Shown: one piece after another, positions 22,004 to 30,310 of the stretch
Layout: the number at the start of each line of letters is the position of its first letter
Numbering within the stretch: position 1 is the stretch's first letter
Assembly: GCA_041738275.1 (NCBI GenBank)
Contig: JBGSQD010000025.1
Coordinates: 1 to 30,310, forward strand
Length of the DNA: 30,310 nt
Reading direction: 5' to 3'
Source of the DNA: JACPFJ01 sp041738275
GTDB lineage: Bacteria; Desulfobacterota; Desulfuromonadia; Geobacterales; Pseudopelobacteraceae
Program-made: the position numbers and the translations under genes
The notes under the pieces: model-generated
Told to the model about the DNA's origin: nothing
Seen by the model: only the letters and a program-made list of their open reading frames with translations
Databases searched by the model: none

Positions 22004-22990
22004 ATGAAAATCCTGGTAACCGGTGGCGCCGGATATATCGGCAGCCATGTTGTGAAGGCCCTGGGAAGGATTGGTCATGAAATCGTGGTATACGACAACC
22101 TTTCCACTGGGCATTCAAGGGCGGTATTGTACGGAAAATTGATAATAGGCGACCTGAACGACAAGACTCTTTTGAATCAGGTCATGAGCGTGTTCAGGCC
22201 GGATGCGGTTATCCATTTCGCCGCCTCGATTCAGGTTGAGGAATCGGTCCGTGAGCCACTGGCCTATTATCGCAACAATGTCGCCGCTACCATGACTCTT
22301 CTGGAGAGTATGACAGAGAATGGCGTCCACAACCTGATATATTCATCTACCGCCGCAGTCTACGGGAATCCGGCCACAATTCCGGTGGACGAAACCGCCC
22401 CGCTCATTCCGATCAATCCCTATGGCACCTCGAAGGTCATGGGAGAAGCCATCATGCGCGATCTGGCCGCAGCATCAGATTTCCGCTTTATTGCACTGCG
22501 TTATTTCAATGTGGCCGGCGCCGATCCTGACGGACAACTTGGCCAGTCATACAAGAAGCCCACCCATCTCATCACCCGGGCACTCAAAACAGCGCATGGC
22601 GAATATCCTTTTCTCTCTATCTTCGGCACTGATTATCCGACCAATGACGGCACCTGCATAAGGGATTACATCCATGTGTCGGATCTGGCCGAGGCGCATC
22701 TCTGCGCATTGGATCATCTTGTTGAAACCGGCAATTCCGATGTGTTCAATTGCGGCTACGGTTATGGTTATACGGTTCGTCAGGTGGTGGATACCGCCCG
22801 GAGCGTTACCGGATGGAATTTCGCAGTGCAGGAAAGTTCGCGACGTCCGGGCGATCCTGCGGCACTCATTTCCGACAGCGTATGGCTGAAGAGCCAGACT
22901 AACTGGAAACCCCGCTATGACGACCCCGATTTTATCATAAGGACCGCCTGGGAATGGGAAATGAAGCTCAAGAACATGGCGGAGGTCTGA
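22004..22990 (+). CDS. galE: UDP-glucose 4-epimerase
   Basis: 328 residues, normal length. It interconverts UDP-glucose and UDP-galactose (or the GlcNAc forms) in the cytoplasm. The Rossmann NAD site MKILVTGGAGYIGSH, a DNLSTGH motif, LIYSSTAAVYG and the catalytic Tyr140-x-x-x-Lys144 (NPYGTSKVMGE) are present, together with FNVAGADP and the C-terminal RRPGDPA motif, all GalE hallmarks. AAAGGAG (21989-21995) lies 8 bases before ATG. It is the first gene of a nucleotide-sugar cluster and ends 4 bases before glmS. Whether the enzyme also accepts UDP-GlcNAc cannot be read from the sequence. Confidence 0.92.
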   Translation: MKILVTGGAGYIGSHVVKALGRIGHEIVVYDNLSTGHSRAVLYGKLIIGDLNDKTLLNQVMSVFRPDAVIHFAASIQVEESVREPLAYYRNNVAATMTLLESMTENGVHNLIYSSTAAVYGNPATIPVDETAPLIPINPYGTSKVMGEAIMRDLAAASDFRFIALRYFNVAGADPDGQLGQSYKKPTHLITRALKTAHGEYPFLSIFGTDYPTNDGTCIRDYIHVSDLAEAHLCALDHLVETGNSDVFNCGYGYGYTVRQVVDTARSVTGWNFAVQESSRRPGDPAALISDSVWLKSQTNWKPRYDDPDFIIRTAWEWEMKLKNMAEV

Positions 22991-22994
22991 CGGT

Positions 22995-24824
22995 ATGTGC
23001 GGAATTGTCGGTTACATCGGAGAGCAGGATGCTTCTCCCATCATACTTGAGGGGCTGAAGAAGCTTGAATACCGTGGCTATGATTCGGCTGGCATCTGCA
23101 CCATCGAGATGAATAAGTCCCATATCAGGCGGAGCAAGGGCAAGCTGGTGTATCTTGCCCGCCTGCTGGCTGCCGTACCTGTGCAGGGAAAAGTTGCCAT
23201 AGGCCACACACGTTGGGCCACACATGGCAAACCGACCGAGACCAATGCGCATCCTCACAAGGCCGGACCGGTGGTGCTGGTCCATAATGGTATCATAGAA
23301 AATTATCAGACCCTGAAAAAAGAGCTGCAGAACGAGAATCATAACTTCAAGAGCGAGACGGATACGGAAGTCATTGCCCACCTGGTTGAACATAAGATGG
23401 TCCTTGGAACCGGGTTTGTTGATGCGGTGCGCGCGTCGCTTCAGGAATTGAAAGGCGCATATGCCGTCTGTCTGGTTTCCGAAACGGAACCGGGCATGAT
23501 GATTGCCGCCAAACATGGCTCACCGCTGGTGGTCGGATTGGGTGACGGGGAATTTTTTGTCGCCTCGGATATACCGCCGATCCTTGCTTATACTCGCGAG
23601 ATGGTCTTCATGGAAGATGACGAGATGGTCGTGTTCAAGGAGGGCGCAGCGCAGTTTTCCACAATAGCGGGCGAGCCTTTGACAAAAATACCGCGCCACA
23701 TCGACTGGTCACCACTGATGGCTGAAAAGGGTGGCTATCGTCACTTCATGTTCAAGGAGATCTTCGAACAGCCGCGGGCAGTTCAGGATACGCTGGCGGG
23801 ACGGCTACAGGAAGATGATTGGGACATATGTCTGGATCAGATTGGACTCAGTGATGCCGAACTGGCCCATGTGCGGCGAATCTGCATCGTGGCCTGCGGA
23901 ACCTCGTGGCATTCCGGGCTGGTAGGAAAATTCCTGCTGGAAGAACACTGCCGCCTGCCGGTGGAAGTGGATATCGCCTCTGAATTTCGCTACCGCAACC
24001 CGGTTATCGGCCCCGAAACCCTGTTGTTGGCCATATCCCAGTCCGGCGAGACCGCCGATACCCTGGCGGCGGTGCGGGAGGCCAAGCTCAGGGGGGTGCG
24101 GACGATTGCCATCTGCAATGTCATCGACTCTTCGATAGCCCGTGAAACAAACGGGGTCATCTATACCCATGCCGGCCCGGAGATCGGTGTGGCTTCCACC
24201 AAGGCCTTTGTAACGCAACTGGTGGCGCTCTACCTCTTTACTCTGCGCCTGGGCCGGGCCGGCGGCTCCATCATTCAGGACCGGATGATGGAGCACTTTG
24301 AAACCCTGCTGCACCTGCCGGCACTGATGGAGCAGACACTTCAGCTTGATGCTGCGGTAGAGGCCATTGCCCGCCGCTACCAGCATGCCCGGGATTTTCT
24401 ATACCTAGGGCGCGGGGTCAACTACCCGATTGCTTTGGAAGGTGCGCTCAAGCTGAAGGAGATCTCCTACATCCATGCCGAAGGATACCCGGCCGGTGAG
24501 ATGAAGCATGGCCCCATAGCCCTGATAGACGAAAACATGCCGGTGGTGGTCTTGGCTCTGAAAGACCGGCACTATGAAAAGGTGATCTCCAACATGGAGG
24601 AGGTCATTGCCCGCGGCGGCCGGGTGATCGCCCTCTGCTCCGAAGGGGATACCGAAGTGGCTCACAAGGCCGAGTCTGTCCTGTATCTGCCGGAATGCAG
24701 CGAGTGGATCGCCCCTGTCCTGCTCTCCATCCCCCTGCAACTGCTGGCGTACCATATTTCAGTCCTGAAAGGGAACGATGTGGATCAGCAACGGAACCTG
24801 GCGAAATCCGTCACTGTCGAATAG
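22995..24824 (+). CDS. glmS: glutamine-fructose-6-phosphate aminotransferase (isomerizing)
   Basis: 609 residues, full length. It makes glucosamine-6-phosphate from fructose-6-phosphate and glutamine, the first step to UDP-GlcNAc. The glutaminase domain begins at once with the nucleophile Cys2 (MCGIVGYIG, removed Met) and carries the GHTRWATHGKPTETNAHPH motif. Two SIS domains follow, with ACGTSWHSG, AISQSGETADTLAA and ASTKAFVTQ, and the C-terminus is LAKSVTVE. The ribosome site GGAGG (22981-22985) lies within the end of galE, so the two are coupled. No glmS ribozyme-like structure is seen; the 4-base gap leaves no room. Confidence 0.96.
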   Translation: MCGIVGYIGEQDASPIILEGLKKLEYRGYDSAGICTIEMNKSHIRRSKGKLVYLARLLAAVPVQGKVAIGHTRWATHGKPTETNAHPHKAGPVVLVHNGIIENYQTLKKELQNENHNFKSETDTEVIAHLVEHKMVLGTGFVDAVRASLQELKGAYAVCLVSETEPGMMIAAKHGSPLVVGLGDGEFFVASDIPPILAYTREMVFMEDDEMVVFKEGAAQFSTIAGEPLTKIPRHIDWSPLMAEKGGYRHFMFKEIFEQPRAVQDTLAGRLQEDDWDICLDQIGLSDAELAHVRRICIVACGTSWHSGLVGKFLLEEHCRLPVEVDIASEFRYRNPVIGPETLLLAISQSGETADTLAAVREAKLRGVRTIAICNVIDSSIARETNGVIYTHAGPEIGVASTKAFVTQLVALYLFTLRLGRAGGSIIQDRMMEHFETLLHLPALMEQTLQLDAAVEAIARRYQHARDFLYLGRGVNYPIALEGALKLKEISYIHAEGYPAGEMKHGPIALIDENMPVVVLALKDRHYEKVISNMEEVIARGGRVIALCSEGDTEVAHKAESVLYLPECSEWIAPVLLSIPLQLLAYHISVLKGNDVDQQRNLAKSVTVE

Positions 24825-24835
24825 GAGTTGATGAA

Positions 24836-26128
24836 ATGACGATTGAAAAGAAGATTGCATCTCGTAACGCCAAGATCGGGGTGATCGGCCTCGGCTATGT
24901 CGGATTGCCGCTGGTGATCGCCTTCTGCAAGGCCGGTTTCAGTGTGACCGGTTTTGATGTAGACGCTGAAAAGGTGGCAATGCTCAATCAGGGGAAAAGT
25001 TATATCCGTCACATAGACTTGACTTCGCTCGATGGGGAAACGCTGCAACGGATTGCCCCCACAACCGACTTCTCCCTGCTTCAGGAGATGGACTGTATCC
25101 TTGTCTGCGTACCGACTCCGCTCAACAAGTACCGAGAGCCTGACATGTCCTATGTTTTCAATACCAGCGCTGCAATAGCCGAACATCTGCGTGAGGGGCA
25201 GCTGGTGGTACTTGAATCCACTACCTATCCGGGAACTACCGATGGCGAGATGCGGGAAATTCTGGAGCAAAACGGCCTGAAGGCCGGGGTGGATTTCTTT
25301 CTGGCGTTTTCACCGGAACGGGAAGACCCAAACAATAAAAACTTCTCCCTGAACATGGTCCCCAAGGTGGTAGGCGGCTATTCTCCCGCCTGCTTGAAGG
25401 CGGCTCAGTCACTGTATGACGTCATCATCGACCGGACCGTGCCGGTCTCTTCGACCCGTGTGGCCGAGGCATCAAAGCTGCTGGAGAACATTTACCGTTC
25501 AGTCAACATCGCCTTGGTGAACGAACTCAAGGTCCTCTTCGACCGGATGGAGATCGATATCTGGGAGGTCATCGAGGCGGCTAAAACAAAGCCGTTCGGT
25601 TTTCAGGCATTCTACCCAGGCCCTGGGCTTGGTGGCCACTGTATCCCGATCGATCCATTCTATCTGACCTGGAAGGCCCGTGAATTCGAGTGCCATACAC
25701 GCTTCATTGAGCTGGCCGGTGAAATCAATACCTCCATGCCCGATTACGTCGTGGGCAAGGTGATACTGGCCCTTAACAATGCCGGAAAGCCGGTCAGGGG
25801 CGCCCGCATCCTGATACTCGGTCTGGCCTACAAGGCCAATGTGGACGATGACCGCGAGTCTCCTACCTACCGCTTGATCGAAAAACTTGAAGAACTGGGG
25901 GGCATAGTGGGTTTCAATGACCCGTATATTCCGGTTATACCCAAAACGCGTGAACATGCCAGATATGCCGGGCGTTTGTCGTCGCCGGTCAGCGGAGATT
26001 ATGACCTGCTGCTGGTTGCAACAGCACATGATGACTATCGGGCACTTGATCTGCTTTCCTATGGAATTCCGGTGGTTGATACACGCAATCTGCTCAGCGA
26101 GAAGAATGCGCTCTGTTACGGAGCATAG
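24836..26128 (+). CDS. nucleotide-sugar dehydrogenase, UDP-GlcNAc 6-dehydrogenase type (WbpA/WecC-like)
   Basis: 430 residues from ATG 24836 (AGGAG 8 bases upstream); an upstream in-frame start lies inside glmS. It is an NAD-dependent four-electron oxidation of a UDP-hexosamine to the uronic acid. The NAD site IGVIGLGYVGLPL, the ESTTYPGTT motif and the catalytic stretch GPGLGGHCIPIDPFY (Cys269) are present. The HCIPIDPFY form with following WKARE is typical of the WbpA/TviB/WecC branch rather than UDP-glucose dehydrogenase, and glmS next door fits a GlcNAc-derived substrate. ManNAc versus GlcNAc is not resolved. Confidence 0.85.
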   Translation: MTIEKKIASRNAKIGVIGLGYVGLPLVIAFCKAGFSVTGFDVDAEKVAMLNQGKSYIRHIDLTSLDGETLQRIAPTTDFSLLQEMDCILVCVPTPLNKYREPDMSYVFNTSAAIAEHLREGQLVVLESTTYPGTTDGEMREILEQNGLKAGVDFFLAFSPEREDPNNKNFSLNMVPKVVGGYSPACLKAAQSLYDVIIDRTVPVSSTRVAEASKLLENIYRSVNIALVNELKVLFDRMEIDIWEVIEAAKTKPFGFQAFYPGPGLGGHCIPIDPFYLTWKAREFECHTRFIELAGEINTSMPDYVVGKVILALNNAGKPVRGARILILGLAYKANVDDDRESPTYRLIEKLEELGGIVGFNDPYIPVIPKTREHARYAGRLSSPVSGDYDLLLVATAHDDYRALDLLSYGIPVVDTRNLLSEKNALCYGA

Positions 26129-26740
26129 TTGCTCTTGAAGATGTCCAAGAGGTTTTATTACACAGCTTTGGTTCTCATGATGCTGTCGCTCTTTGTGATC
26201 TTTGCCCCTGGTTTTCTCTTTACCGAAGATGTTACCCGGAATGCTGATGCAGTCGTGCTGTTTGTCGGACCAGGCAACGAGGCACGGCGTTATGAGGCCG
26301 AACAGCTGATAAGGGAAGGCTCTGCGCGTTATCTGCTGATTCCCTCTTCGGGCGAAATCTTCACTGCCGACTCAGGCGGCGGGCTTCTGAGGATGGCCGG
26401 CGTACCGCCCAAGGGAGATTATGCCCACTGGAATAGCATAAAGGGCGACTACAGGAAGCATTTCGAGAACACCCACATCGAGGCGCTGGAAGCGAAGCTG
26501 ACGATGGACGGCCTGGGACTCAGGTCTGCCATTATGGTCAGTTCCGGTTACCACATGAGGCGGATCAGGTTGATCGCCGGTCGGGTATTTTCTGACAACA
26601 AATACTCGATTTACTGCAATCCGGCTAAGTGGCAAACGGAATATACTGCGGCAGACTGGCAGAATAGGGAGTACCGGAAGAAAATTGTTAGCGAGTATGT
26701 GAAGATTGGATGGTTTATGTTTTATGGGGCTTTTAGCTGA
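26129..26740 (+). CDS. membrane-anchored DUF218 (YdcF/SanA/ElyC-like) protein
   Basis: About 203 residues. One N-terminal membrane span (about 9-31), then a DUF218 pattern: ADAVVLFVGPGNEARRYEAEQLIREG, a middle part with GGLLRMAGVP and IEALEAKLTMDGLGLRSAIMVSSGYHMRRIRLI near 150-170. Family members act in envelope polysaccharide metabolism, but the chemistry is unclear. The start is uncertain: TTG 26129, with CGGAG 5 bases upstream and directly adjoining the previous stop, or ATG 26141 with almost no ribosome site. It lies between two nucleotide-sugar dehydrogenases. About 115 AT-rich bases with a small CCAACT/AGTTGG hairpin (26744-26766) follow. Confidence 0.72.
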   Translation: MLLKMSKRFYYTALVLMMLSLFVIFAPGFLFTEDVTRNADAVVLFVGPGNEARRYEAEQLIREGSARYLLIPSSGEIFTADSGGGLLRMAGVPPKGDYAHWNSIKGDYRKHFENTHIEALEAKLTMDGLGLRSAIMVSSGYHMRRIRLIAGRVFSDNKYSIYCNPAKWQTEYTAADWQNREYRKKIVSEYVKIGWFMFYGAFS

Positions 26741-26855
26741 CAGCCAACTTAACTTATTACAGTTGGGAAAGAAAATATATTTAACGAAATAAGAGATCAT
26801 TTGGTTTGACGAGTCATTGCCTAAGATTTAAGTGCTCGGGAGGAATCAGGTATCC

Positions 26856-28175
26856 ATGAAAGTTGTTGTGATTGGCGCAGGGTATGTCGGACTGGTTTCA
26901 GGAGTCTGTTTTGCCGAATTTGGCGCGGATGTAACGTGTATTGACAAAGATATTGCCAAGATTACGTCGCTATTGACAGGGGGGATTCCTATTTACGAGC
27001 CGGGACTTGACAGTCTGTTAGCGTCAAATGTTGAGGCTGGTCGCTTATCATTTGCAACAGATTTAACATCATCAGTTCCTGAAGCCGATCTGGTTTTTAT
27101 AGCAGTTGGCACACCCACCCGACGTGGTGATGGCCACGCTGACTTGAGTTATGTGTACGGGGCGGCACAGGAAATTGCCGAGCATCTCCGAAACTATACC
27201 GTAATCATTGATAAATCTACCGTGCCGGTGGGGACAGCCAGGCAGGTAGAGCGCATCATACGAGAAGCAAATCCAGCAGCAGATTTTGATGTTGCGTCCA
27301 ATCCGGAATTTCTTCGGGAAGGGTCAGCAATAGGTGATTTCATGCGTCCTGACCGGGTGGTGCTCGGGGTGGAAAGCAAGCGCGCCGAGCATCTGTTGCG
27401 TGAGCTCTATCGCCCGCTGAACCTTATCGAGGCTCCCCTTCTTATTACCAATTTCGAGAGTGCGGAGTTGATCAAGTATGCGTCTAATGCTTTTCTTGCC
27501 ACCAAGATCAGTTTTATTAATGAAATCTCCACACTTTGTGAGCAGATTGGCGCCGATGTCCATGCGGTAGCCAAGGGGATGGGCCTTGACAACCGGATTG
27601 GTAAAAAATTCCTTCATCCCGGGCCAGGTTATGGTGGTTCTTGTTTCCCAAAAGATACTTTGGCTCTCGTCAGGATTGCTCAGGAGCATGGTGCCTCATG
27701 CCGTATCGTCGAGTCAGTGGTCGAGGTGAACGCTGCACAAAAGGCGCGGATGGTGAAAAAAATCCGTGATGCGCTTGGTGGCTCGGAAGCCGGGAAAAAC
27801 ATAGCAGTGATCGGTTTGACCTTCAAGCCGGAAACCGACGATATGCGGGATGCCCCGGCACTGGCCATTCTCCCGATACTCATCGACAAGGGTGCGATCA
27901 TTGTTGCCCATGACCCCCATGGCATGGGCGAAGCAAAGATGCTGCTGCCAGAGCAGATAACCTATGCCAATAACGTCTACGATACCTTCAGGGATGCCGA
28001 CGCCGTCGTGTTGATGACAGAATGGAATCAGTATCGGGGGTTGGATCTGGACAAGGTCAGGAATTTGATGAGAGGAACTGTTTTCGTTGATCTGCGGAAT
28101 GTCTACGAACCAGAGCTGATGAAAACGCATGGTTTTGATTATTACTGTGTAGGGCGACCTTACCGGGCGAAATAG
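26856..28175 (+). CDS. ugd: UDP-glucose 6-dehydrogenase
   Basis: 439 residues from ATG 26856; GGGAGG (26838-26843) lies 12 bases upstream, a little far. It oxidises UDP-glucose to UDP-glucuronate with NAD. Seen: NAD site MKVVVIGAGYVGLVSG, IDKSTVPVGTA, the SNPEFLREGSAI motif, Lys/Asn-containing ELIKYASNAFLATKISF and the catalytic GPGYGGSCFPKDTLAL with Cys263, all characteristic of UGDH as opposed to the WbpA-type enzyme two genes back. The product would feed the epimerase encoded 31 bases downstream. Codon use is more AT-rich than galE and glmS. Confidence 0.93.
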   Translation: MKVVVIGAGYVGLVSGVCFAEFGADVTCIDKDIAKITSLLTGGIPIYEPGLDSLLASNVEAGRLSFATDLTSSVPEADLVFIAVGTPTRRGDGHADLSYVYGAAQEIAEHLRNYTVIIDKSTVPVGTARQVERIIREANPAADFDVASNPEFLREGSAIGDFMRPDRVVLGVESKRAEHLLRELYRPLNLIEAPLLITNFESAELIKYASNAFLATKISFINEISTLCEQIGADVHAVAKGMGLDNRIGKKFLHPGPGYGGSCFPKDTLALVRIAQEHGASCRIVESVVEVNAAQKARMVKKIRDALGGSEAGKNIAVIGLTFKPETDDMRDAPALAILPILIDKGAIIVAHDPHGMGEAKMLLPEQITYANNVYDTFRDADAVVLMTEWNQYRGLDLDKVRNLMRGTVFVDLRNVYEPELMKTHGFDYYCVGRPYRAK

Positions 28176-28206
28176 TCGTTTTCTGTTTGATAAGGGAGAT
28201 TGATCA

Positions 28207-29214
28207 ATGAAAATACTGGTTACCGGTGCAGCTGGTTTTATCGGGATGCATGTTGCATTGCAGCTGGTTGAGCGGGGCGATGAGGTTGTCGGTGTTGACA
28301 ATCTTAATGATTACTACGACGTAGAGCTTAAACTATCACGACTTGAACAGCTTGCACCGTATGGCAACTTCCGTTTTGTCAGTCTTGATATCGCAATTTT
28401 CCAGGAAACCGCGGAGCTGTTTGCGGCAGAGCAATTTGAGCATGTCGTCCATCTGGCCGCTCAGGCAGGAGTTCGTTACTCAATTCAAAACCCCCGTGCC
28501 TACATTAACAGCAATATTGTCGGTTTTCTCAATATTCTTGAAGGATGTCGTCACAATGAAGTCCAACACTTGGTTTATGCCTCATCCAGTTCGGTATACG
28601 GGGCTAGCACCACGATGCCATCTTCCGTTCACCTTAATGTTGATCATCCGGTTTCCCTGTATGCTGCCACGAAAAAGGCCAATGAGCTGATGGCCCACAG
28701 TTATGCGTCCCTGTATGACCTGCCAAGCACCGGTCTCAGGTTCTTTACGGTATATGGCCCGTGGGGGCGGCCTGACATGGCCTATTTTTCCTTTACCAAG
28801 GCCATTCTGGAGGGGCGAACGATTGATGTCTACAACTATGGGCGCATGCAGCGTGATTTTACGTATATCGATGACATAACAGAAGGCGTTGTCCGGGTAC
28901 TCGACAGGATTCCCTCTCCTGATGCCTCCTGGACAGGTGATGCTCCTGATCCGGCCACCAGTTATGCTCCATACCGGATCTACAATATCGGCAACAACCA
29001 ACCGGTTGAGCTTGGCAGGTTTATTGAGGTTATTGAGCAATCTCTGGATAAAAAGGCGCAAATAAATATGCTTCCGATTCAACCCGGTGATGTTCCTGCT
29101 ACTTATGCGAATGTGGATGCTTTGATTGCCAATGTTGGGTTCAAGCCGGTAACACCTATTGAAATAGGCATTGAACGTTTTGTTGCTTGGTACAAAGGAT
29201 ATTACGCTATCTGA
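28207..29214 (+). CDS. UDP-glucuronate 4-epimerase-type NAD-dependent epimerase
   Basis: 335 residues. Likely converts UDP-glucuronate to UDP-galacturonate. The extended SDR features are VTGAAGFIGMH, a DNLNDYYDVELKLSRL stretch highly typical of the CapI/LspL UDP-GlcA epimerases, HLAAQAGVRYSIQNP, ASSSSVYGA, Tyr152-x-x-x-Lys156 (SLYAATKKANE) and RFFTVYGPWGRPDMA. GGGAG lies about 9 bases before ATG. The gene order ugd then this epimerase gives a complete route from UDP-glucose to UDP-galacturonate for an acidic polysaccharide. Confidence 0.9.
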   Translation: MKILVTGAAGFIGMHVALQLVERGDEVVGVDNLNDYYDVELKLSRLEQLAPYGNFRFVSLDIAIFQETAELFAAEQFEHVVHLAAQAGVRYSIQNPRAYINSNIVGFLNILEGCRHNEVQHLVYASSSSVYGASTTMPSSVHLNVDHPVSLYAATKKANELMAHSYASLYDLPSTGLRFFTVYGPWGRPDMAYFSFTKAILEGRTIDVYNYGRMQRDFTYIDDITEGVVRVLDRIPSPDASWTGDAPDPATSYAPYRIYNIGNNQPVELGRFIEVIEQSLDKKAQINMLPIQPGDVPATYANVDALIANVGFKPVTPIEIGIERFVAWYKGYYAI

Positions 29215-29299
29215 AAACAATTTAGTACATAGCAACATAATCCGTAAGCGTAATTGAACAGGTTTAATTGATGATTGGACTAATAATGGAGAATTGCCA

Positions 29300-30277
29300 A
29301 TGGCAATAAGGCTTCCGCCGCTTGATGCACGAATTCCCAAATGGGATCTCGATAAATTGTTAGAGAGAAGCTGTCCCACCTGTAACTCTCCCGATGCACA
29401 TGAAAAATACGAAAGACCTGATGGGCTTACCGTCAGAATATGCAATAAATGTCATACATATTTCGTGTCACCAGCCCCATCTGTACAACAGCTGCAAGCG
29501 TTTTATGAAGGCTATGATGATAATCACCGGCGGGCACGAAGAATTAACACAAATGAATTAGAGGCGCTGTACAAAGAGGCTGATCCATATACTGATATTC
29601 GTATTCGAGAATTAGTTTCATACATGACGTTAGAGAATTCACGGGTATTGGATATTGGATTTGGAAGAGCTTCTTTCTTGTACAGCCTGAAAAAACTTGG
29701 TGCGATACCCTTTGGATTAGAGTTGGACACCCATGCAATTGAGTTCGCAAAGTTTCTTGGAATTAATGCTTTTCATGGAGATTTAACTGATTTTACAAGC
29801 GAATTTAAATATGACCTGATTAATTTGACAGATTTGGTTGAACATCCATTGAAACCCATGGGCATTCTGGAAAAATCACTGGAGCTGCTCCAGCATGGTG
29901 GATTTCTTATGATATGGACTCCCAATGGAGATTATGGACGTTTTGAGGAATATCCAACAACATTCAGGGTTGATCTCGAACATATGCAATATTTTACGCC
30001 GGAAACATGCCTTTTTATTGCCTCAGAACTGAAATTGCGAATCATACATTTGGAAACGGTTGGTTTTCCTTCGCTTGCAGATATTGACAAGCCTTTAAAC
30101 AAGGATGAAACCCCTGCTCAGCCTATTAAGAAATTAATCAAATCAATTCCCGGCTTTGCAATGGTTAATAGAATCAGGCACAAACAACTTATGCGCAAAC
30201 ATGATGGGAATAAACAAGATGAAAGGATGGGCTCGTATCATCTGTTCTGTATCATGCAAAAACCTGTAAAAATTTAA
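29300..30277 (+). CDS. class I SAM-dependent methyltransferase with N-terminal zinc-ribbon-like segment
   Basis: 325 residues from ATG 29300 (GGAG at 29288-29291, 8 bases upstream). A TTG at 29294 in the same frame overlaps the ribosome site and is unlikely. Residues 25-51 hold two cysteine pairs (CPTC…CNKC), a probable metal-binding ribbon. The Rossmann fold starts with SRVLDIGFGRASFLYSL (SAM motif I, about 114-130), then FGLELD, YDLINLTDLVEH and a LLQHGGFLMIWTPN strand. This layout is common among methyltransferases of surface-polysaccharide loci that act on sugars. The gene is markedly AT-rich, which suggests transfer. The remaining 33 bases of the window show nothing. Confidence 0.82.
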   Translation: MAIRLPPLDARIPKWDLDKLLERSCPTCNSPDAHEKYERPDGLTVRICNKCHTYFVSPAPSVQQLQAFYEGYDDNHRRARRINTNELEALYKEADPYTDIRIRELVSYMTLENSRVLDIGFGRASFLYSLKKLGAIPFGLELDTHAIEFAKFLGINAFHGDLTDFTSEFKYDLINLTDLVEHPLKPMGILEKSLELLQHGGFLMIWTPNGDYGRFEEYPTTFRVDLEHMQYFTPETCLFIASELKLRIIHLETVGFPSLADIDKPLNKDETPAQPIKKLIKSIPGFAMVNRIRHKQLMRKHDGNKQDERMGSYHLFCIMQKPVKI

Positions 30278-30310
30278 CTTTAATCTCTCCGGGTCAATTC
30301 CCTGAAGCTT

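Noticed and set aside
22991..22994. glmS ribozyme before glmS
   Set aside because: The gap is only 4 bases and the preceding sequence codes for GalE.
26806..26834. Promoter TTGACG with a -10 box before ugd
   Set aside because: No acceptable -10 hexamer lies 16-18 bases downstream (TTAAGT or TAAGTG).

Overview
The window looks like a chromosome segment of a Gram-negative deltaproteobacterium of the Geobacter/Desulfuromonadales type. This is an inference from exported proteins with VPLPA-type C-terminal sorting tails, a GEMM (c-di-GMP-I) riboswitch in a long leader, a CBS-SpoIIE partner-switching module and an outer-membrane porin of the Porin_5 kind. There are no rRNA or tRNA genes, insertion sequences or CRISPR arrays that I can see.

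Layout. (1) 1-4932: a TonB energising set (ExbB/TolQ-like, 5' truncated by the window; ExbD/TolR-like; TonB-like; joined by 4-base overlaps), then an outer-membrane porin and a periplasmic parvulin isomerase. (2) 5030-7472: a 69-residue unknown protein, then a three-gene partner-switching module (CBS-PP2C phosphatase, GHKL kinase, STAS protein) closed by a terminator. (3) 7473-19457: an extracellular-protein region. It holds three small exported proteins with almost identical VPLPA-type tails but unrelated bodies, a PhoA-type alkaline phosphatase, a calcineurin-like phosphoesterase and a 1576-residue multidomain 5'-nucleotidase with an IPTL-like tail. (4) 19631-21758: an AT-rich lipoprotein gene and a convergent Sel1-repeat gene. 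(5) 22004-30277: a nucleotide-sugar/polysaccharide locus (galE, glmS, UDP-GlcNAc dehydrogenase type, DUF218 protein, UDP-glucose dehydrogenase, UDP-glucuronate epimerase type, SAM methyltransferase), becoming AT-rich toward the end.

The most unusual content is RNA structure in region 3. A GEMM aptamer at 7770-7843 has its 3' strand built into a Rho-independent terminator, giving a predicted ligand-ON switch for the first tail protein. Two further structured elements, which I cannot assign to a known family, each occur twice. Element A (7626-7708 and 13513-13591) is a small two-stem fold whose last strand begins a terminator. Element B (8773-8887 and 14372-14489) is a longer fold followed by a GC-rich hairpin. 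They alternate as A - tail gene - B - next exported gene, twice. The two genes they enclose have unrelated bodies but share the tail-coding DNA, so the flanks and tail behave like a conserved frame around exchangeable content.

Together the window reads as cell-envelope biology: energised outer-membrane uptake, a post-translational signalling switch, second-messenger-controlled surface proteins, extracellular phosphate or nucleotide scavenging, and precursors for an acidic polysaccharide. Exosortases usually lie near such polysaccharide genes, but none is visible here.
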